DNA from: Syngnathus acus
Lineage: Eukaryota > Chordata > Actinopteri > Syngnathiformes > Syngnathidae
Direction of reading: 5' to 3'
NCBI RefSeq assembly: GCF_901709675.1
Contig: NC_051090.1
Span: 3,560,342-3,624,341 of the forward strand
Length of the DNA: 64,000 nt
Shown: one piece after another, positions 11,422 to 24,376 of the stretch
How the letters are laid out: the number at the start of each line of letters is the position of its first letter
Position numbering within the stretch: the first letter of the stretch is position 1
The notes under the pieces: generated by a model
Told to the model about the DNA's origin: nothing
Databases searched by the model: none
Seen by the model: only the letters and a program-made list of their open reading frames with translations
Program-made: the position numbers and the translations under genes

Positions 11422-11891
11422 TCTTCTGCGGCGGCAGGTTGGGATCGTGTCCCCATCAAATGTGACATATGTTGATCATCTACCGTCAAGTTGTAACGTG
11501 CCTGCGTGTTAAAAAAAGTTTGACAAACATTTTTTGAAAATAGATAACAAGGTCCAATTTTTATAACAGTGTTTTAATCAATAAAAATTTAAAATGTACA
11601 GTTCGCATTGGGTGTCTTAAAATCAAGTGCATTTGTGTCTAAGGGGAATTCACACAGAATAAAATTCATTTTAAAAATAGAAATAACGGATAAAACAACT
11701 TTTGTAAAACAATTGTAAATTACGATTGTAAAATATTACGAATAAAGTTCGGCCATTAAGAGTTAAAATGAAAAAATTAATAGATTATAAGTATGTAATA
11801 TATGTAATAGAAACAGATAAAAAGAAGAAATGTATCATGTATATCAAAAAATTCATCAAAAGAATCAATTCATTGTGTCGGTTTCCACGCC
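11422..11891. other. Shared 3' flank of dhcr24 and the HMG-box gene
   Basis: AT-rich, non-coding stretch between two convergent stop codons. It must carry both 3' UTRs. A plus-strand AATAAA at 11580-11585 suits dhcr24. The minus-strand ATTAAA formed by TTTAAT near 11572 could serve the opposite gene, so the transcripts may overlap. Confidence 0.5.
11580..11585 (+). terminator. Poly(A) signal of dhcr24
   Basis: AATAAA 159 nt after the dhcr24 stop, in AT-rich sequence with T-rich stretches around it. It is the first canonical signal after the stop. Confidence 0.55.
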
Positions 11892-13755
11892 CTAAATGAG
11901 GTAGGCAGATAAATAGGAGGCTGAGGACGCCTCAGCCGCCTCCAAAGCTACCAGCTGCTGAAAAAGTGCAGAGGTCAGATCCTCCTCGTCCTCATTAAGG
12001 CTGCTAGTGTCTGAGGGTGAACCTGAAAAGCAGTCCGAGGTCACTTCGGCCAACTCCTTGAATAGGTTGGAGGTCAGGTCGTCCTCGTCCCCATGGAAGC
12101 TGTTGCTAGACAAAGGTGCACCCCAGAAGGAGCTAGTGGACATGTCCAGCTCCTCCAACTCCTGAAATAGGCTGGAGGTTGTCAGGTTGATGCATGAGGG
12201 CAAAGATGGAGGCAACTCAGAACCCTGACCGATGGTGCAGCCAGGGTCCTCATTTGGCCCTGCCTGCCAAATGCTTGTATACGGCAAGAAGGGCTGCCTC
12301 GGCACCGCCAAGTGGCCACTCAGGTCTGCTTTGGGTGCCTCAAAGTCGCTGAAAGTTACAGAGGGGGGGGCCGGTGCGGAGATGTCAGGTACACTCACTG
12401 CAAACACAAAAACGCCAGTCACTCCCGAGAAGAGATTCACTGCGAGTCTTCCTTCACTAAACAGAATGCTCAGTTTGGATTGACACGCTCGGTCAGATGA
12501 TCAGTTCAAAAAATATTTTCCAAGACGTACCTGTGTTATTATTGCCCATGAAAGAACCATGCGGTTGGACGTTATTGGTGCGTTCAGATTTTTTAGTATT
12601 GCACCACACTCTCTTTTTCTTTTGACCCTGCACAAAACACAAAATCATGTCATTTCACACAAAAACACTTTTTTTTTTTTTTTTTTTAATTGTTCCGATG
12701 GATTCTAACTCACATAGTTAACGCGACAGGACCAGTCTGGGTGCAAGCTGGCGTGGATCTTGTTCAGCCGATCCGATTCATTAAAGTACTTTAACTGCTG
12801 GTCATGCGTGAGCGACTTCCACTGTGGATTTAATGAGAAAGTGTCAAAAAAAAGAAAAAAACATGCGCGCGTGAATGCGTGCGCATCGTACTTACCATCT
12901 GCCCCAAGATTTTATTAACCGATGCACTGTCTTTTCGCTCTCCGGTGAAATTTTGAAGTTGAGCTTTGACAAACGGCCGTTGCTCCTTCATAAAAAGCAT
13001 AAACGCGTTTGGTGGTTTTTTGACATATGGCTTGGAAGGAGTCTGGGGTTCTTTTGTCCGGCTGGAAAATCAAAAGCACAAGCAAATGCATGTCACCATC
13101 ATTCAAAGGAATACATTTTGCAGAAACTGAGGATTTACCGTGCTTTTTCGGGTGTTGGTGCTTTTTGGGGCGTTGGTGGTAAAATAGGAGTGAGCAGGTA
13201 ACATCCTGGCGGTGGTACGTTATTGGACACGTGTCCAAGGCTACAGAAAAACACGTACGTTAGGCTGCAGAAATGTTGACGATAGAAACATTTGTTACTT
13301 ACATCACTCGATCAGGCAGGTGGCACCAAGGTTCCATCAAGTGTGCATCCAGAATCTGCAAAAAAAAAAAAAAAGTTATTAATTGTTTTACGAGAAACAT
13401 GTAACTATTCCATTTTTCATGTTCTCGTGCATGATTCCCCTCAAAATGCAAAGTTTGCATTAGTTGTTCATACTTTAATCTTCATTCAGATCTGGCTGCA
13501 ATTCCTCATTAAACATCTGGAACACTAAATTAAACATTTTAGTTTTCAGTTGAGTTTTTCCGTCCCGAATTGTAATTGTGTCTTCAAGTTTGTGCATGTT
13601 CCAATAAGTTTCAGAAAAGTTATTAATGCGAAAACGTTTCTTTATTGAAGTTATTTGGGTCTAAAACTTTTCCCTACCTGTTTTTGACGGTTTGGGATCA
13701 TCGTTGAATCAGCGTTGGTGAATTTCTGTGCGTCTGATCGATGCGCTTCTGACAT
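11892..13755 (-). CDS. Divergent TCF/LEF-type HMG-box protein, 369 aa
   Basis: Probable sequence-specific DNA-binding transcription factor. Seven coding exons on the minus strand: 13755-13678, 13355-13303, 13240-13139, 13061-12896, 12821-12714, 12627-12531 and 12397-11892. All splice sites are GT-AG and the phases fit (1,110 nt). The HMG box spans about residues 90-170: KPYVKKPPNAFMLFMKEQRP, then SVNKILGQMWKSL, then HPDWSCRVNYGQKKKRVW. The last part equals the TCF/LEF W-S-x-R-x-N-Y-G-K-K-K-K tail, so I place it near TCF7/LEF1 rather than SOX. The usual N-terminal beta-catenin-binding segment of TCF/LEF is not visible. The C-terminal exon has three copies of an LTSxLFxxL motif in acidic/serine-rich context, a possible activation domain. 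I do not recognise a named orthologue. Confidence 0.85.
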
Positions 13756-14955
13756 CTGAACTGATGGCTATCCGTTATGATCGGCGATATTATCGAGGCA
13801 TACTTAAAAAAAAAAAGGCCTCCTCATCAGCCAATCACAACACAGGGATTGCCTTTGATACATCACCGGATATTACGCACATCGAACATGAAAGAGCAGC
13901 TACGCTAACCTGCTAGGTGGCTAACTAACGTCTGGACGTGGCTCGTGGCCGCCTTCTACTTGGACATAATGGTTTCAACTTCTCTTTTTAAACCCAGTAA
14001 AGAGATATAAAAAGAATAATTTGTAGGGTCCCTGTCCATCACGATACGGTGGGCCTTCGAGAGTCGCCATTTTCAGAGCCAGTGCACTTGACGTGATCGC
14101 ATTTTCGGTAAATGTTACAAACTTTCATAAACACTGTCAAACATGATATTAGATATTCAATATGTTATAAATTCAAAATATAAATTCATGGCACTCTTTA
14201 AACATCTTTTGATGGGTGTTTTTTTTAATTGTCAGTAACGCTAGAAATGTTAAATCTGGTTAACAAATCGTCACATTTTGAGGATTAAATCTAAGTGTAA
14301 AATGGAATTATGTCAGTAAAATTTAAAGATACGAAATATTTTCAGTTGCGTTTACTTTTTAATGCTTTTTAACTTTTGCAAGGACCAATATGGTATAAAC
14401 TAGAAAAAGAATGATCGAAAAGGCAATCACTGTAGCCTACTTGATGCTACACGTAAATTCAACCAACTCAAAGCTATGTATATTAGATTTATCTTCGAAA
14501 TGTATTCTTTTTTTATATATATATTGTTATGACTTTGGCCAACGGACAACTTTTTTTTTCTTTTTTCAGTGACATTGTTGGCCCCGGTGAGGAAACAAAA
14601 GTGAGAGTGGAAAAATGCCGCTAATAATGGTGCTCAAATTGAATGAAATATTCATGTGGAGCCGAACAAAAAGGATGGCGAACGTCGATTGGGACCGAAT
14701 TTTACATTGGTAAGTAGCATACAGACTTTCAAATGTATATTTTTAGTTTTTAAATGACAGGAGTTTTTTTCTCTTTAAAGATACAAATACTCGTCTTAAT
14801 ATTAGGACTTCAATTTTAATTGAACATTTTTATCAAAATATTGCGGGAATTATATTTTTATTCAAGAAAATATATATTTAAAAAAATTAAATCGGAAAAC
14901 ACGTGTCTCAAAATCACGTGATAGAGGGGCGTGGGGAAGTCAAAACAAACACAAA
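13756..14955. other. Head-to-head intergenic region, HMG-box gene / bloc1s2
   Basis: 1.2 kb between divergent start codons. A CCAAT box lies near 13830 (GCCAATCACA), on the HMG-gene side. The middle (14100-14880) is AT-rich and featureless. The last 60 bp before bloc1s2 carry two CACGTG E-boxes. No coding exon was seen; non-coding first exons are possible. Confidence 0.5.
14900..14921. promoter_or_regulatory. Two E-boxes incl. a TCACGTGA (CLEAR/M-box type) ahead of bloc1s2
   Basis: CACGTG at 14900-14905 (within the palindrome ACACGTGT) and TCACGTGA at 14914-14921, whose last base is 34 nt before the bloc1s2 ATG. TCACGTGA is the core bound by TFEB/TFE3/MITF, which control lysosomal and melanosomal genes; BLOC-1 acts in biogenesis of exactly those organelles. 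The link is inferred from motif and gene function. Confidence 0.5.
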
Positions 14956-16469
14956 ATGGCTGCCGTCGGAGACGACGCTGCTGCAATGGACAGCATTTCC
15001 AGGTCGCCTGGAGTCCATTCTGCTCCTTCGAACGCCACTGCGAATGTAACGAGTTACGGGGAAAGCGCAGAGGACGTGAAGGAAGCACCGCTTCCAGCAG
15101 TTAAAAAAAACATGACAAGTAAGTGACCAACCGTTCCATCTTCCGTAGCGTGCTAATGCTAATAGCTCACAACAACTGATGTAGTGTTTTCGATTGTTTA
15201 AAGCAAGTTGCCTCAAAGACCACTCTTGTATATAGTCCATCGTTTCTTTTGTTATTCTTTTAAAATCTCTATTTACCAGTGAGCTCTATCAAATGATTTT
15301 CATGTAAATATTTTTAAGGAAACTGCATTAGTATAATAATATTTCTTTTTAAATGCAGACAAATGACACAAGCCCATGTAAATTTTTATTTCAGAAGATG
15401 TTTTGCACCCCAAAAAAGCTAAATAAAGTTAGTTAACTACAGATGCTTATTTTGAAACTTTGGAACAATTGTGGTTTATTATGTGAAGCCCTTTGAGATG
15501 TTTTTTGTGATTAAAAGCTATATAAATAAATTTGACTTGACTATTCCCTCTGCTAACGCAAGGCGATGGCGGTGTGGAAACAGCAGAAGAAGCCGTGGAG
15601 CCCACAGAGCCCGACATCAATGTGCTCTGTACCGACATGTTTGAAAAGATGTCCGTCTTTCTTCAAGGAGAACTCACTGGTATCATTAGTGTATTTCTGC
15701 ACATCTTCTATATTTTGTTTCGGCCATGTGCCTTCACTTGTCGTTTTATTGTGTCAACATTCTCATGGTCCGTGTTTCAGCCACTTGTGAGGATTATCGT
15801 CTGTTGGAGAACATGAACAAGCTGACTAGTCTAAAATACATGGAGATGAAAGACATCAGCATCAATATCAGTCGAAACTTGCAAGATCTCAACAATAAAT
15901 GTGAGTCATGCGTAAAATGTGTGTCATCCTCTCCTGAGGAACAACCAACGCTTTTCTATCAGTCACCTTTGTTTGTTTTCTTAGATGCTAGCCTTCAGCC
16001 TTACCTGGACCAGATAAATCAGATTGAGGAGCAAGTGTCATCATTGGAACAAGCTGCCTATAAACTGGACGCATATTCCAAAAAACTAGGTAAGACACTA
16101 ATGTTGCATTAAGGTTTCAGAGATTTTATTTGTTATTGTTTGTTTTATTTTGAAACTCCGAAAATGATTTTAAAAACGTCCGGCGTATGTTTTCCATGAA
16201 AATCTGACAAAATATTTAAAGTCTTGAAAAAATACTACCTCTTTGTTGACAACTTCCCAGTCACTTGAAAGTGACCCTAGGTTAGCTTTGGGGTGTCAGA
16301 AATAGGCAGATAAGCAAAGTGTGCTTCTTGCTTCAGTTTGTGTCGAGTCTTCAGTTGTCCAGCATGTGGCGATATCGCACCACAAATCAACTTGTCTTTC
16401 GAGCTCTCTCAGCTTAAGTTTTTCCTTCTCTCTGCAGAGGCCAGATTCAAAAAACTGGAGAAGCGATGA
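14956..16469 (+). CDS. bloc1s2: BLOC-1 subunit 2 (BLOS2), complete, 178 aa
   Basis: Small coiled-coil subunit of BLOC-1 (and of BORC), which acts in biogenesis of lysosome-related organelles and lysosome positioning. Five coding exons: 14956-15118, 15563-15679, 15781-15900, 15985-16089 and 16438-16469, with GT-AG introns and consistent phases (537 nt). The conserved core runs from GGVETAEEAVEPTEPDINVL through TCEDYRLLENMNKLTSLKYM and ISRNLQDLNNKYASLQPYLD to EEQVSSLEQAAYKLDAYSKK and ends LEARFKKLEKR, nearly the human C-terminus as I recall it. Human BLOS2 is about 142 residues; the extra length is in the first exon, an Ala/Ser-rich segment of low conservation. A second ATG at codon 11 could also be the start. 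Head-to-head with the HMG-box gene. Confidence 0.95.
15478..15541 (+). mobile_element. LINE/SINE 3' tail fragment in bloc1s2 intron 1
   Basis: GAAGCCCTTTGAGAT followed by a TATATAAATAAATTTGACTTGAC tail resembles the conserved 3' end of L2/CR1-clade non-LTR elements and dependent SINEs in fish (CCTTTGAGA...CTATATAAATAAA). It is a short fragment only. Confidence 0.5.
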
Positions 16470-16925
16470 AGGCAGACACACCACAAACACGTAGCTTTTC
16501 CTTCTGTCACCTGATCTAATCACACTTGATTTCCGGTGCGTGCACGGCAAGGCGGGACACTGACTTTCGAGGCCACTTCTAGAGAACGGGTTACTGAGGA
16601 AGCAGCAGCTCAAGGCTGGTAGTGTTTTGGCCTTAGATTTGAACACGCAGTGACACAGCAAATGTTGTACAACAGTGAGTGTGCACTTTCTTCAAAATAG
16701 CAACAGCCTCATCCTGGTTGAATGCCAGCATAGGATCATGATCTGCACTTGTTTAATGTCACGTCCCGAATTTAGATAAACGGTAGAATGAAGCAGGTTC
16801 CGAGACTACTGAAAGCCAACCTCCTCTTAAACCTGAAATGTATTTAACGAGTTCTCTGCTGTAAAATATTTACTAATACTTAACATGTTTTTTTTTTAAA
16901 TAAACCATAATTCTGACTTGATTGC
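16470..16925 (+). other. bloc1s2 3' UTR (approximate)
   Basis: Non-coding sequence after the bloc1s2 stop up to just past the AATAAA at 16899-16904, the first canonical poly(A) signal. The end point is estimated. Confidence 0.6.
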
Positions 16926-18245
16926 ACAGACTTTTTCTCTTACCACAGTTAATTTGGTTTTAGAGCAGGTTGACCGAACATATCCTGATTACTCAATGAA
17001 ATACCTGAAAGCTCTTGTATGATATTAATTGACAAAGAGTAAATCAAAGGACATTTTTGCTGTAATTCAAGCTAGCTAGAATTAGTTTGCCGAAAGTTCC
17101 ATCTCTGGCTTACAACACGAATCATGGTAACTGATCTTGACTCATCCACTGTTTCTCACCAAAGAATACATAATAAGTACTGCAAACGTGTGTGTGTGTG
17201 CTTGTGTGTTTGTCTAAGGCCTAATGTAAACCAGGTCTCTGTCATTAGTCCGTTTGGGGCCCCAGCACACAGAGGGAGCTCATTATTCATACTGTAACAT
17301 TATTTACTGTTGCACTGTGATCCTTCCATGTCTACTTTCCCCCCCCCTCTGCTTGTTTGCAAGGCTCCATGGGTGCAAATTCTGCTCCTTCTCCTAGAGG
17401 TTCTCAAATCTGGATCCGGTTAAATGTATTGACATATGTATTTTGTTTTGTTTTGCACCAACACTCAGTTAAGCACAAAGAAAGGAATTATTGGTAAAGA
17501 GATCAAATGCAGATTTAATTCCATAGTAAGGACCAAAATATTCATTGCTCTAAAAAGCAAGAACAGTTCATGGTGGTGTACCTAATGAAGTGTCTATAGA
17601 ATATCTCTGGAGATGACAGTAGTACAGAATACAGATGCAACCTTCAACAAAATAATCATTCTCCATTATGGCTCTTTGACATTCAGATTCCCCTGGGAGT
17701 TTCCCAGAAAAAATTAAAAGACATCGTGAGAATAAGATGGGGAGCAAGCAGGTCCCTCGCTTCATAAATCTCCATAAGTGAACATCGGGGCCCAGAGAAC
17801 AACAACAAGGCACGCCGCCATGCCGCAGAGTTGTGTAACCCTCAAACCCGCGAACGAAAAAGATTGTGAAAGCCTGCTCATGAATGAAAGCGGACACACA
17901 GACACTTAAAAAGTCCTTTTAGTAACCACATTTGTTTGGTGTTTTTCCAACAGTGTCCCAAACAAACCAGACTGTATTGCAAAACACTGATCTTAATCTT
18001 CTTGAGTTTAGGAAATGACTGTATAGATTTCTCAAAAGTACTTTTGAAAGCGTAGCTACAAAGTATTTTGATATTATCGTCACTGCTGTCTTGTTAGGAT
18101 TGAAAATGTGGGGAAAATATTAAATGTGTTTATTATTGATGCAAAAATCTGGAAGTTTACCCTTGAAAAAAAATGTTTTTTTCTCATATGGACTTGTTGC
18201 CATAACTGCCATTCAAAGCAAAAATACTTGCTGATATTAAGCTTT

Positions 18246-18270
18246 AAAAAAAAAAAAAAAAAAAAAAAAA
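18246..18270 (+). repeat. Poly-A run (25 nt)
   Basis: Uninterrupted A25. There is no clear element body upstream, so it may be a retroposon tail or simple repeat. Confidence 0.7.
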
Positions 18271-20844
18271 TTCAATACAGGCACTGCATGGGATCATATT
18301 CTGTCTTGAAACCACATTTAGTATTTCCCCACAATGGCATCATAATCTAACACAGCACCCCTTTTGCTTGCATGCTCACAACATAATGGCCGTAACGATG
18401 CCCTCAACCCTCTTAAAGCAGTGAATCGGCAACACAAAAATGCATGTCAATGCGCTTTGTGTTTACGTGCCATATCAAAGCAGCCAATAGATCTGGGAGG
18501 TATTTGAGTGCAAATATGAGCCACATGTTGAGATCTGAGAGTCTCGACTTCAAAAAGCCTCCACGAGAGGGGGGCATGACAAGCAACATGAGGTCAACAT
18601 TTGGCATCACAATCACTCACACCTTCATGTACTCCACACGCAAATGTAAGGATGCGAGACTTTACAGTTTGCCGCGTACGAGCCGTTTGAAATTCTATTC
18701 CAAAAGCCGGCGCCTGCAGGTGTGTTGATCTTGGATGGTGACGACCAACGCAATCTATTTTGATTGCGGCAAAATCCCAACACCGTTCCTCCATTATTGC
18801 AAATCTAAAGCGGGAACAGATGGAAAGCCGTGTAATACACAAAAGTGGGACACAACATCGACGCTAAAATCCAATGCAATCGAGGTCGGCCTACGTTTTA
18901 TTCCCATTTGGAAGATATTTCATCCTAAAGGACGTAAAAAAATATATAAATAACTATCGCTGTCCTAGATCTTTAATCCAATATGTGGGAAATTCTATGT
19001 ATTTTTTTAATATTCATAGAAGTGTAAAAATAAGCTAATTATAATGCAAACCTGATTTAAGTCTGTTTAGCCTAATGCTAACAAACAATGCAAACTGCCA
19101 TGGACGGGCTAACGAATGGCGCTGGTGTTGCCGTGCTTCAACCCTTATAGCAATGCCACAAATGGTGCAGCAAGACAGTTAGACAGATAATAACTAAACT
19201 CACTGACATATTGTACCTCTGTACTATACTGCCCCCAACACAATGTCCGTTGAATTGAAGCAAAAAAATGTTTTATTTTATACTACAGTGCAGTCGGTAC
19301 ACTTTTCTGAGTGCGTTCGGCGCTTCTCGTATATATCAGACTCTTTGGCACCAGAAGCATCTGTGAGCGCGCTTGTATGACAACGGGACGGCAACAAATA
19401 GATTAGTAGTGATTTACGACCCATATGTGCCTTTGAAGACCAAAGACGGATGCTAACATGATGCGATTAAATATAACTTCTAAATGCACAATTGGAGTGG
19501 CGTAGCAACGCTCCTGGCAAGTTCTTTGTCAAGATGCAACCGTTAAGCAAGAAGTAGCCATTTCAAAAGTGGCCCGGCCAACCTACGACCTCTTTCATTG
19601 CAATTCCTCAGTAAATAGTTTCAAGTAGAACAATTGTCTCGGTCTGCTCCGGTCCCTCCGGGCACAACTCCCATCAGACAATAATTTAGCACACACGCTT
19701 TGGCCAAGTTGGATAACACTGATGATTGGAGGGAGGTCACGCTGGAAAGAACCACAGTCTGTGACTCAGGAGATGTCCAAACTGAACACATTTAACTTGT
19801 TTGCTGTTCTTATATATAAAATATGGGTGGTCCCAAAGCACTTAGTACTTAAGCTACAGTCCTTTCGCTTACGTATGTGGTTAAAAAGAAGAAAAAAAAA
19901 ATGGCTAATATAAATAAAATTAATTTGCCATTCAGACTCACAAAGATGTTTCTATGGTAACAATACATTTAAAAATATATGAAAAAAAAGATCAACTGTA
20001 GGAAAATAAACAAGTAAATGATAATAAAATATGAAATTAAGATCAAAACAAACATTTATCAAAGAAAATACACACAATAAATAAATCCACCTAACAAATT
20101 GTATGTTCAGTCATGTTCTGACTTTCCACAGTTTTTTTTTTCTCTTAAGAACATTATTATCACACGTGAGTAAGCGGTTGAAAAATAGGCCCTAAGGCAA
20201 CCCGAGCAAGTGAACCTCTGCTTTGTGTTAACATGAGCGCAGGCGGTCAGTGTGTGTGTGTGTGTGTGTTGTTTGTATATGAAACGTCCAAAAAGAACAT
20301 TGAATTAAACCAGCTTTTATTTTCACTCTGTACTCAACTGATGCTATTTGAGAGGCAAGCTAAAGCACATCATAGACTTTCTGGAGTGGCTTCATGTCTT
20401 CTTATATATTTGATTTGATAAATTAAATCAACTTGATATCTAATTCTACCCCCCCCCCTCATTCAATTCAGTGTGTGTGTGTGTGCGCCTACCCCTCTCA
20501 GAGTGTGACTAACCAGCTATCATTATTATTTCTATTTTGAGAGAAAACAGGAAGAAGACGCTCGGACTTGAGCTATAATGTAACAGTAAACACGCACATG
20601 TATATAATGTTTCTTCCCCGCCGGGTTCGTCCGCATAGATCGAGAGAGCAAGAGGGGGGGAGCCATGATTGATGGCCTGACCTCCTCGCGCTCGGAGATC
20701 CTAGAACGATCTGTAGCAAGTCTAACCTTCAACAGATGTGTGGGAGTCTTATGAATTAATACATAATCCACTTACGAAGGCTTCCTCCCGCATTCCAAAA
20801 AAACGTAACATTCAGTGAAGCCGCTAAATCGTCCGTATGTCGAA

Positions 20845-20925
20845 ATGTCACCCAAAGTCTGCTGGGATGGGCTCCAGCTCTCAATTCTTAATGAGGATAT
20901 ACATGACGGAAAATTGATAGATGGA
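20845..20925 (+). mobile_element. Decayed retroelement tail
   Basis: CACCCAAAGTCTGCTGGGAT, then GGGCTCCAGC, then AATGAGGATA and a GATAGATGGATC end. This is the pattern of a common fish non-LTR/SINE 3' end (CAGCTGGGATAGGCTCCAGC... with GGATGGAT tail). Family not assigned. Confidence 0.45.
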
Positions 20926-23900
20926 TCATGACACAAACAAAAAAAATCACTTCATGAAAGTCACAAAATGGCATTCCATCGTTTGTTGGTTGCTAGCCAG
21001 CTACTAGCTTAGCATTTGTATTCTTGGTTGGATGAAACACTTGAACGAATGAGAACCCACCTAATAAATAATTCAAATAAAAACCTCAAGTAAGATCTTA
21101 TCTGGATTCGCACCAAAAATCAAACTCCCCCCTCCGCAGAGCTTCACGGAAATCCACTGTGTCGTTTTATTTGTGTAATCTTGCTAACGGCAGTCAAAAT
21201 AATATCTTTTTTTGGCCAGCGGTCGTCAATCACCATTTAAGACAGTCGCTGCGCTTAACTTACATAACATTTCATGTTACACTCCAACTTTATTACCGAG
21301 GGCCTCTAAAGAACCACATTTCCTCGGGTCAGACCCTCCAAAGGGAAAACAAACTGGATGCTATACATCCTGATGATTCTGATTTGGGGGCTATTTTGAG
21401 AAGACCTTGGCAGTGTGTGTGTGTGTTTGAGAAATAAGAAGTGTTCCTCAAGGTGTGTCCAATTCCCTCCTGCGCGACGTCATGTCACTTCCCCCCTTTG
21501 TTTCCCCCTTTCTAAAAATGCCTCCTTGTTTAATGACTCTCAACAGCCCTTCTTCCTCCGAAGGCTGAGGTGTGTTCTTGTGTATGCGCGTGTGTGTTGT
21601 ATGCCGTGGATGCAATGTGTGTGTGCGTAGTGATACCCTATAGAGTGGCTAATAAAAACAGGAAATGTTTAGATGTAGACGAGGATGCAGCAAAGGGCGT
21701 GTGCATTTCCTATTCCTCGTGTAGTCCAGTATCGGGTTTGAAGTATCGGAGGCCCCGTCCCCATGCTGCGCCAGTCACCTCTGTACTCTGTACTTGATAA
21801 CCCCTAATTTGGGGGCTGCTTTGTATTTTTTTATTATTATCATTATTATATTTATTTTTTCAATTGTTTGCAATAGCTTCCAAAGGGATCCTTGAACAAC
21901 ATTTGATAAGTGGAAGTCCAAGAAAAGCACACATGCTTTTTCCCTTCAGTGGCTTTGCATTCTCACTTCCTCTCTTGCCATTTCCATCCACCCAACAGGA
22001 GATCCTGACTGTGAAACGCTATCCCGACTTTGCTTGGCTCGTTAAAGGCCACCGCCATGTTTGTGATCTCTATTTTCGGAGCCCGTTCTTTGTGCGTTTT
22101 CCGGTATCGCCACTCGGAAATAGCTCCGGCCAAAGAAGAAATCGTATAGCGTTGTCGCATGCTTCTTTGCGTCTTCGTCCAAGAGAAAGTGATTTCAAAA
22201 GCAGGAGCCCGCACATACACACGCATGTGTGTGTGTTTGTGCTCTTCCCATGCTGCCTGTTGTGTGTTTGGCGGTGGATCAGAGGACATTAGTGCTGCGG
22301 TTCTAATCCAAACATTTGGCAGCATCCTGTGAGACTCGGGATCCATCCCCTCCACAGCAGTGCAACAACACCGAAAAAATACAACAAGACACAACGGGCA
22401 CTGTTTCCCTGAGGAAGTCATCTGGTCCAGGGTCAAACAGTGGCCAGCAGAATAGAAATGAATTGAATTGATACCAGATTAAAATGTCAAATGATCAGCT
22501 GTTGCGCAACATGCTGATGTTGGAAATGTATTATTCCCAGAACAAATATGAAAAAAAATAAATGTGAAACACACACAGAAGAGTTCCCTGGAATTGGGTT
22601 TAACCAAAACCTGCAATGTAATTTTCTTTTCACTTGTGTGATGCTTGCCAGATTGTGTGAGTCAATGTGCTGTTTAAATGCAACAACACAATCAGTGATC
22701 ATGTTTGAGAGGGAGCAAACACTCTCACACATTGACGACGTTAACTTTTTTTTTTTTTTTAATCATCCAAACGTGATTTTTTCCTTTTTCAAACTGCCAC
22801 GCCCAAAACATCTGTGCAAGCTAGTTTTTTTTTCTCCATATTGCTCAATAGTGTAAAGACTTTGTTTACCCCCAAATTCCCAAAACAATCATGCTAGGTT
22901 AAAGACTCAAAATTGTGTGTAGGAGTCACAATCTCGCTGTTTGTTTGACGGACAAGATTTCCTCCTTGGGGGGGGGGTGGTCAGTTCCTGGTCATCACTT
23001 TCGACATTGACAGTCTTTGTCACGATCAAGTCAACACGAGGCCATCGGTGGTCTCCTTTTCTCCCCTCTTCTGGGCTTAACAACATCCCCTTGGTACTAT
23101 CAGCAGTTCAGAACCGTTACTCAATATCGGGAGGGGGGGGGGCTCGCACAAAAACACATATCGGAGCCCGCACCTGTTTTCGCTTTACGGGGTTCAGAGG
23201 TGAGGCGTAGATGGATGGCGATCGCAGGTCAGCCACGAGCCAGGCGCACACGAGGAGATCAATCCCACTGATGTGACGACACATTTTGATTGACAAGTCC
23301 GCTTCGGCACCGGCCCCAGCGTGTGTTTATTGTCTCGTCGATACCGGCTGATAACAAATCTCCGTGTGAGGCGGCCGTCGCTTCGAGGGAGTGCGTTATG
23401 GCGAACATTTGATGATGTTTGTCTTGCAACACAGATCGCCAGGAGGAAATCAGGGAGGGGAACACTGAGGGTGACTTTTAAGTGCGTGTAGCTTCAAAAG
23501 GCAGGGCCAGGCTCGGTGAGTGATGTGGGTGCCAGAGAATGAGTAATCTCGTAATGCATGTAATTAAAGCATTAATCAACTCTTGCGTGATAACAATCAC
23601 CTGCTGCTTCAATGCCGTCATGACCGTACGGAAGATAATTCAGGATAAACTCATGATGTTCTCCGCACGGGCCCTTTTTAAAATCTTAAATCTTGTTGCT
23701 TATTATTTTCATCACCATCAGCACAAATAAGCTGGCTAATCACGCAATGTCTTCCAGATGAGCCAGAGGATTGTCAGTCAGTGCTTGGCACAAAAAAGTT
23801 GGTCTCATGCAAGGCCGTGGTTAAAATTACGGAATATTTTCATCAAGTCATGCTTAGTGGGCGTGAAGCAACCAGTGCCAGGAATTGTTGGAAGGGTGTC

Positions 23901-24337
23901 AAACCAACCTTTCTGACAATGGATTCCTGGGGTAACTTGGCGGTGCGATGAAGCCCCTCTGAGGAGTTTGCCCAATTACACGAGCCATTTAGCAACGGAC
24001 AACGTTCGGAGATGTTGGCCTCGTGCAAATTCCGTGCAGGAAAAAGCTTGGAAATAATAAAATACACGCGTGAGTCCATGTTGAATCAAACAAAAGACAA
24101 GCACCACAACAAAAAGCCATTTTGCTCTAGCGTAAACAGTGGACGAAAAGAAGACATGAAAAGTTGGAGTCAATCGGCAGGGAGGGACAATGAGTAAATA
24201 TTGAAAAGAGATAAGGAAGGAGGCGAGCGTCGCTGACACCCTACAGGACGCAGGTGTGTTTACGTTATGAGTCTCTGCCATGAGAGCATTGCAAAGACCG
24301 CCATGGACTTGTCCAGCGGGGGACCTGTTGCAAAAGA

Positions 24338-24340
<3 letters not shown>

Positions 24341-24375
<35 letters not shown>
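24341..24375. repeat. (GT)n microsatellite
   Basis: About 17 uninterrupted GT units. Confidence 0.9.
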
Positions 24376-24376
<1 letters not shown>

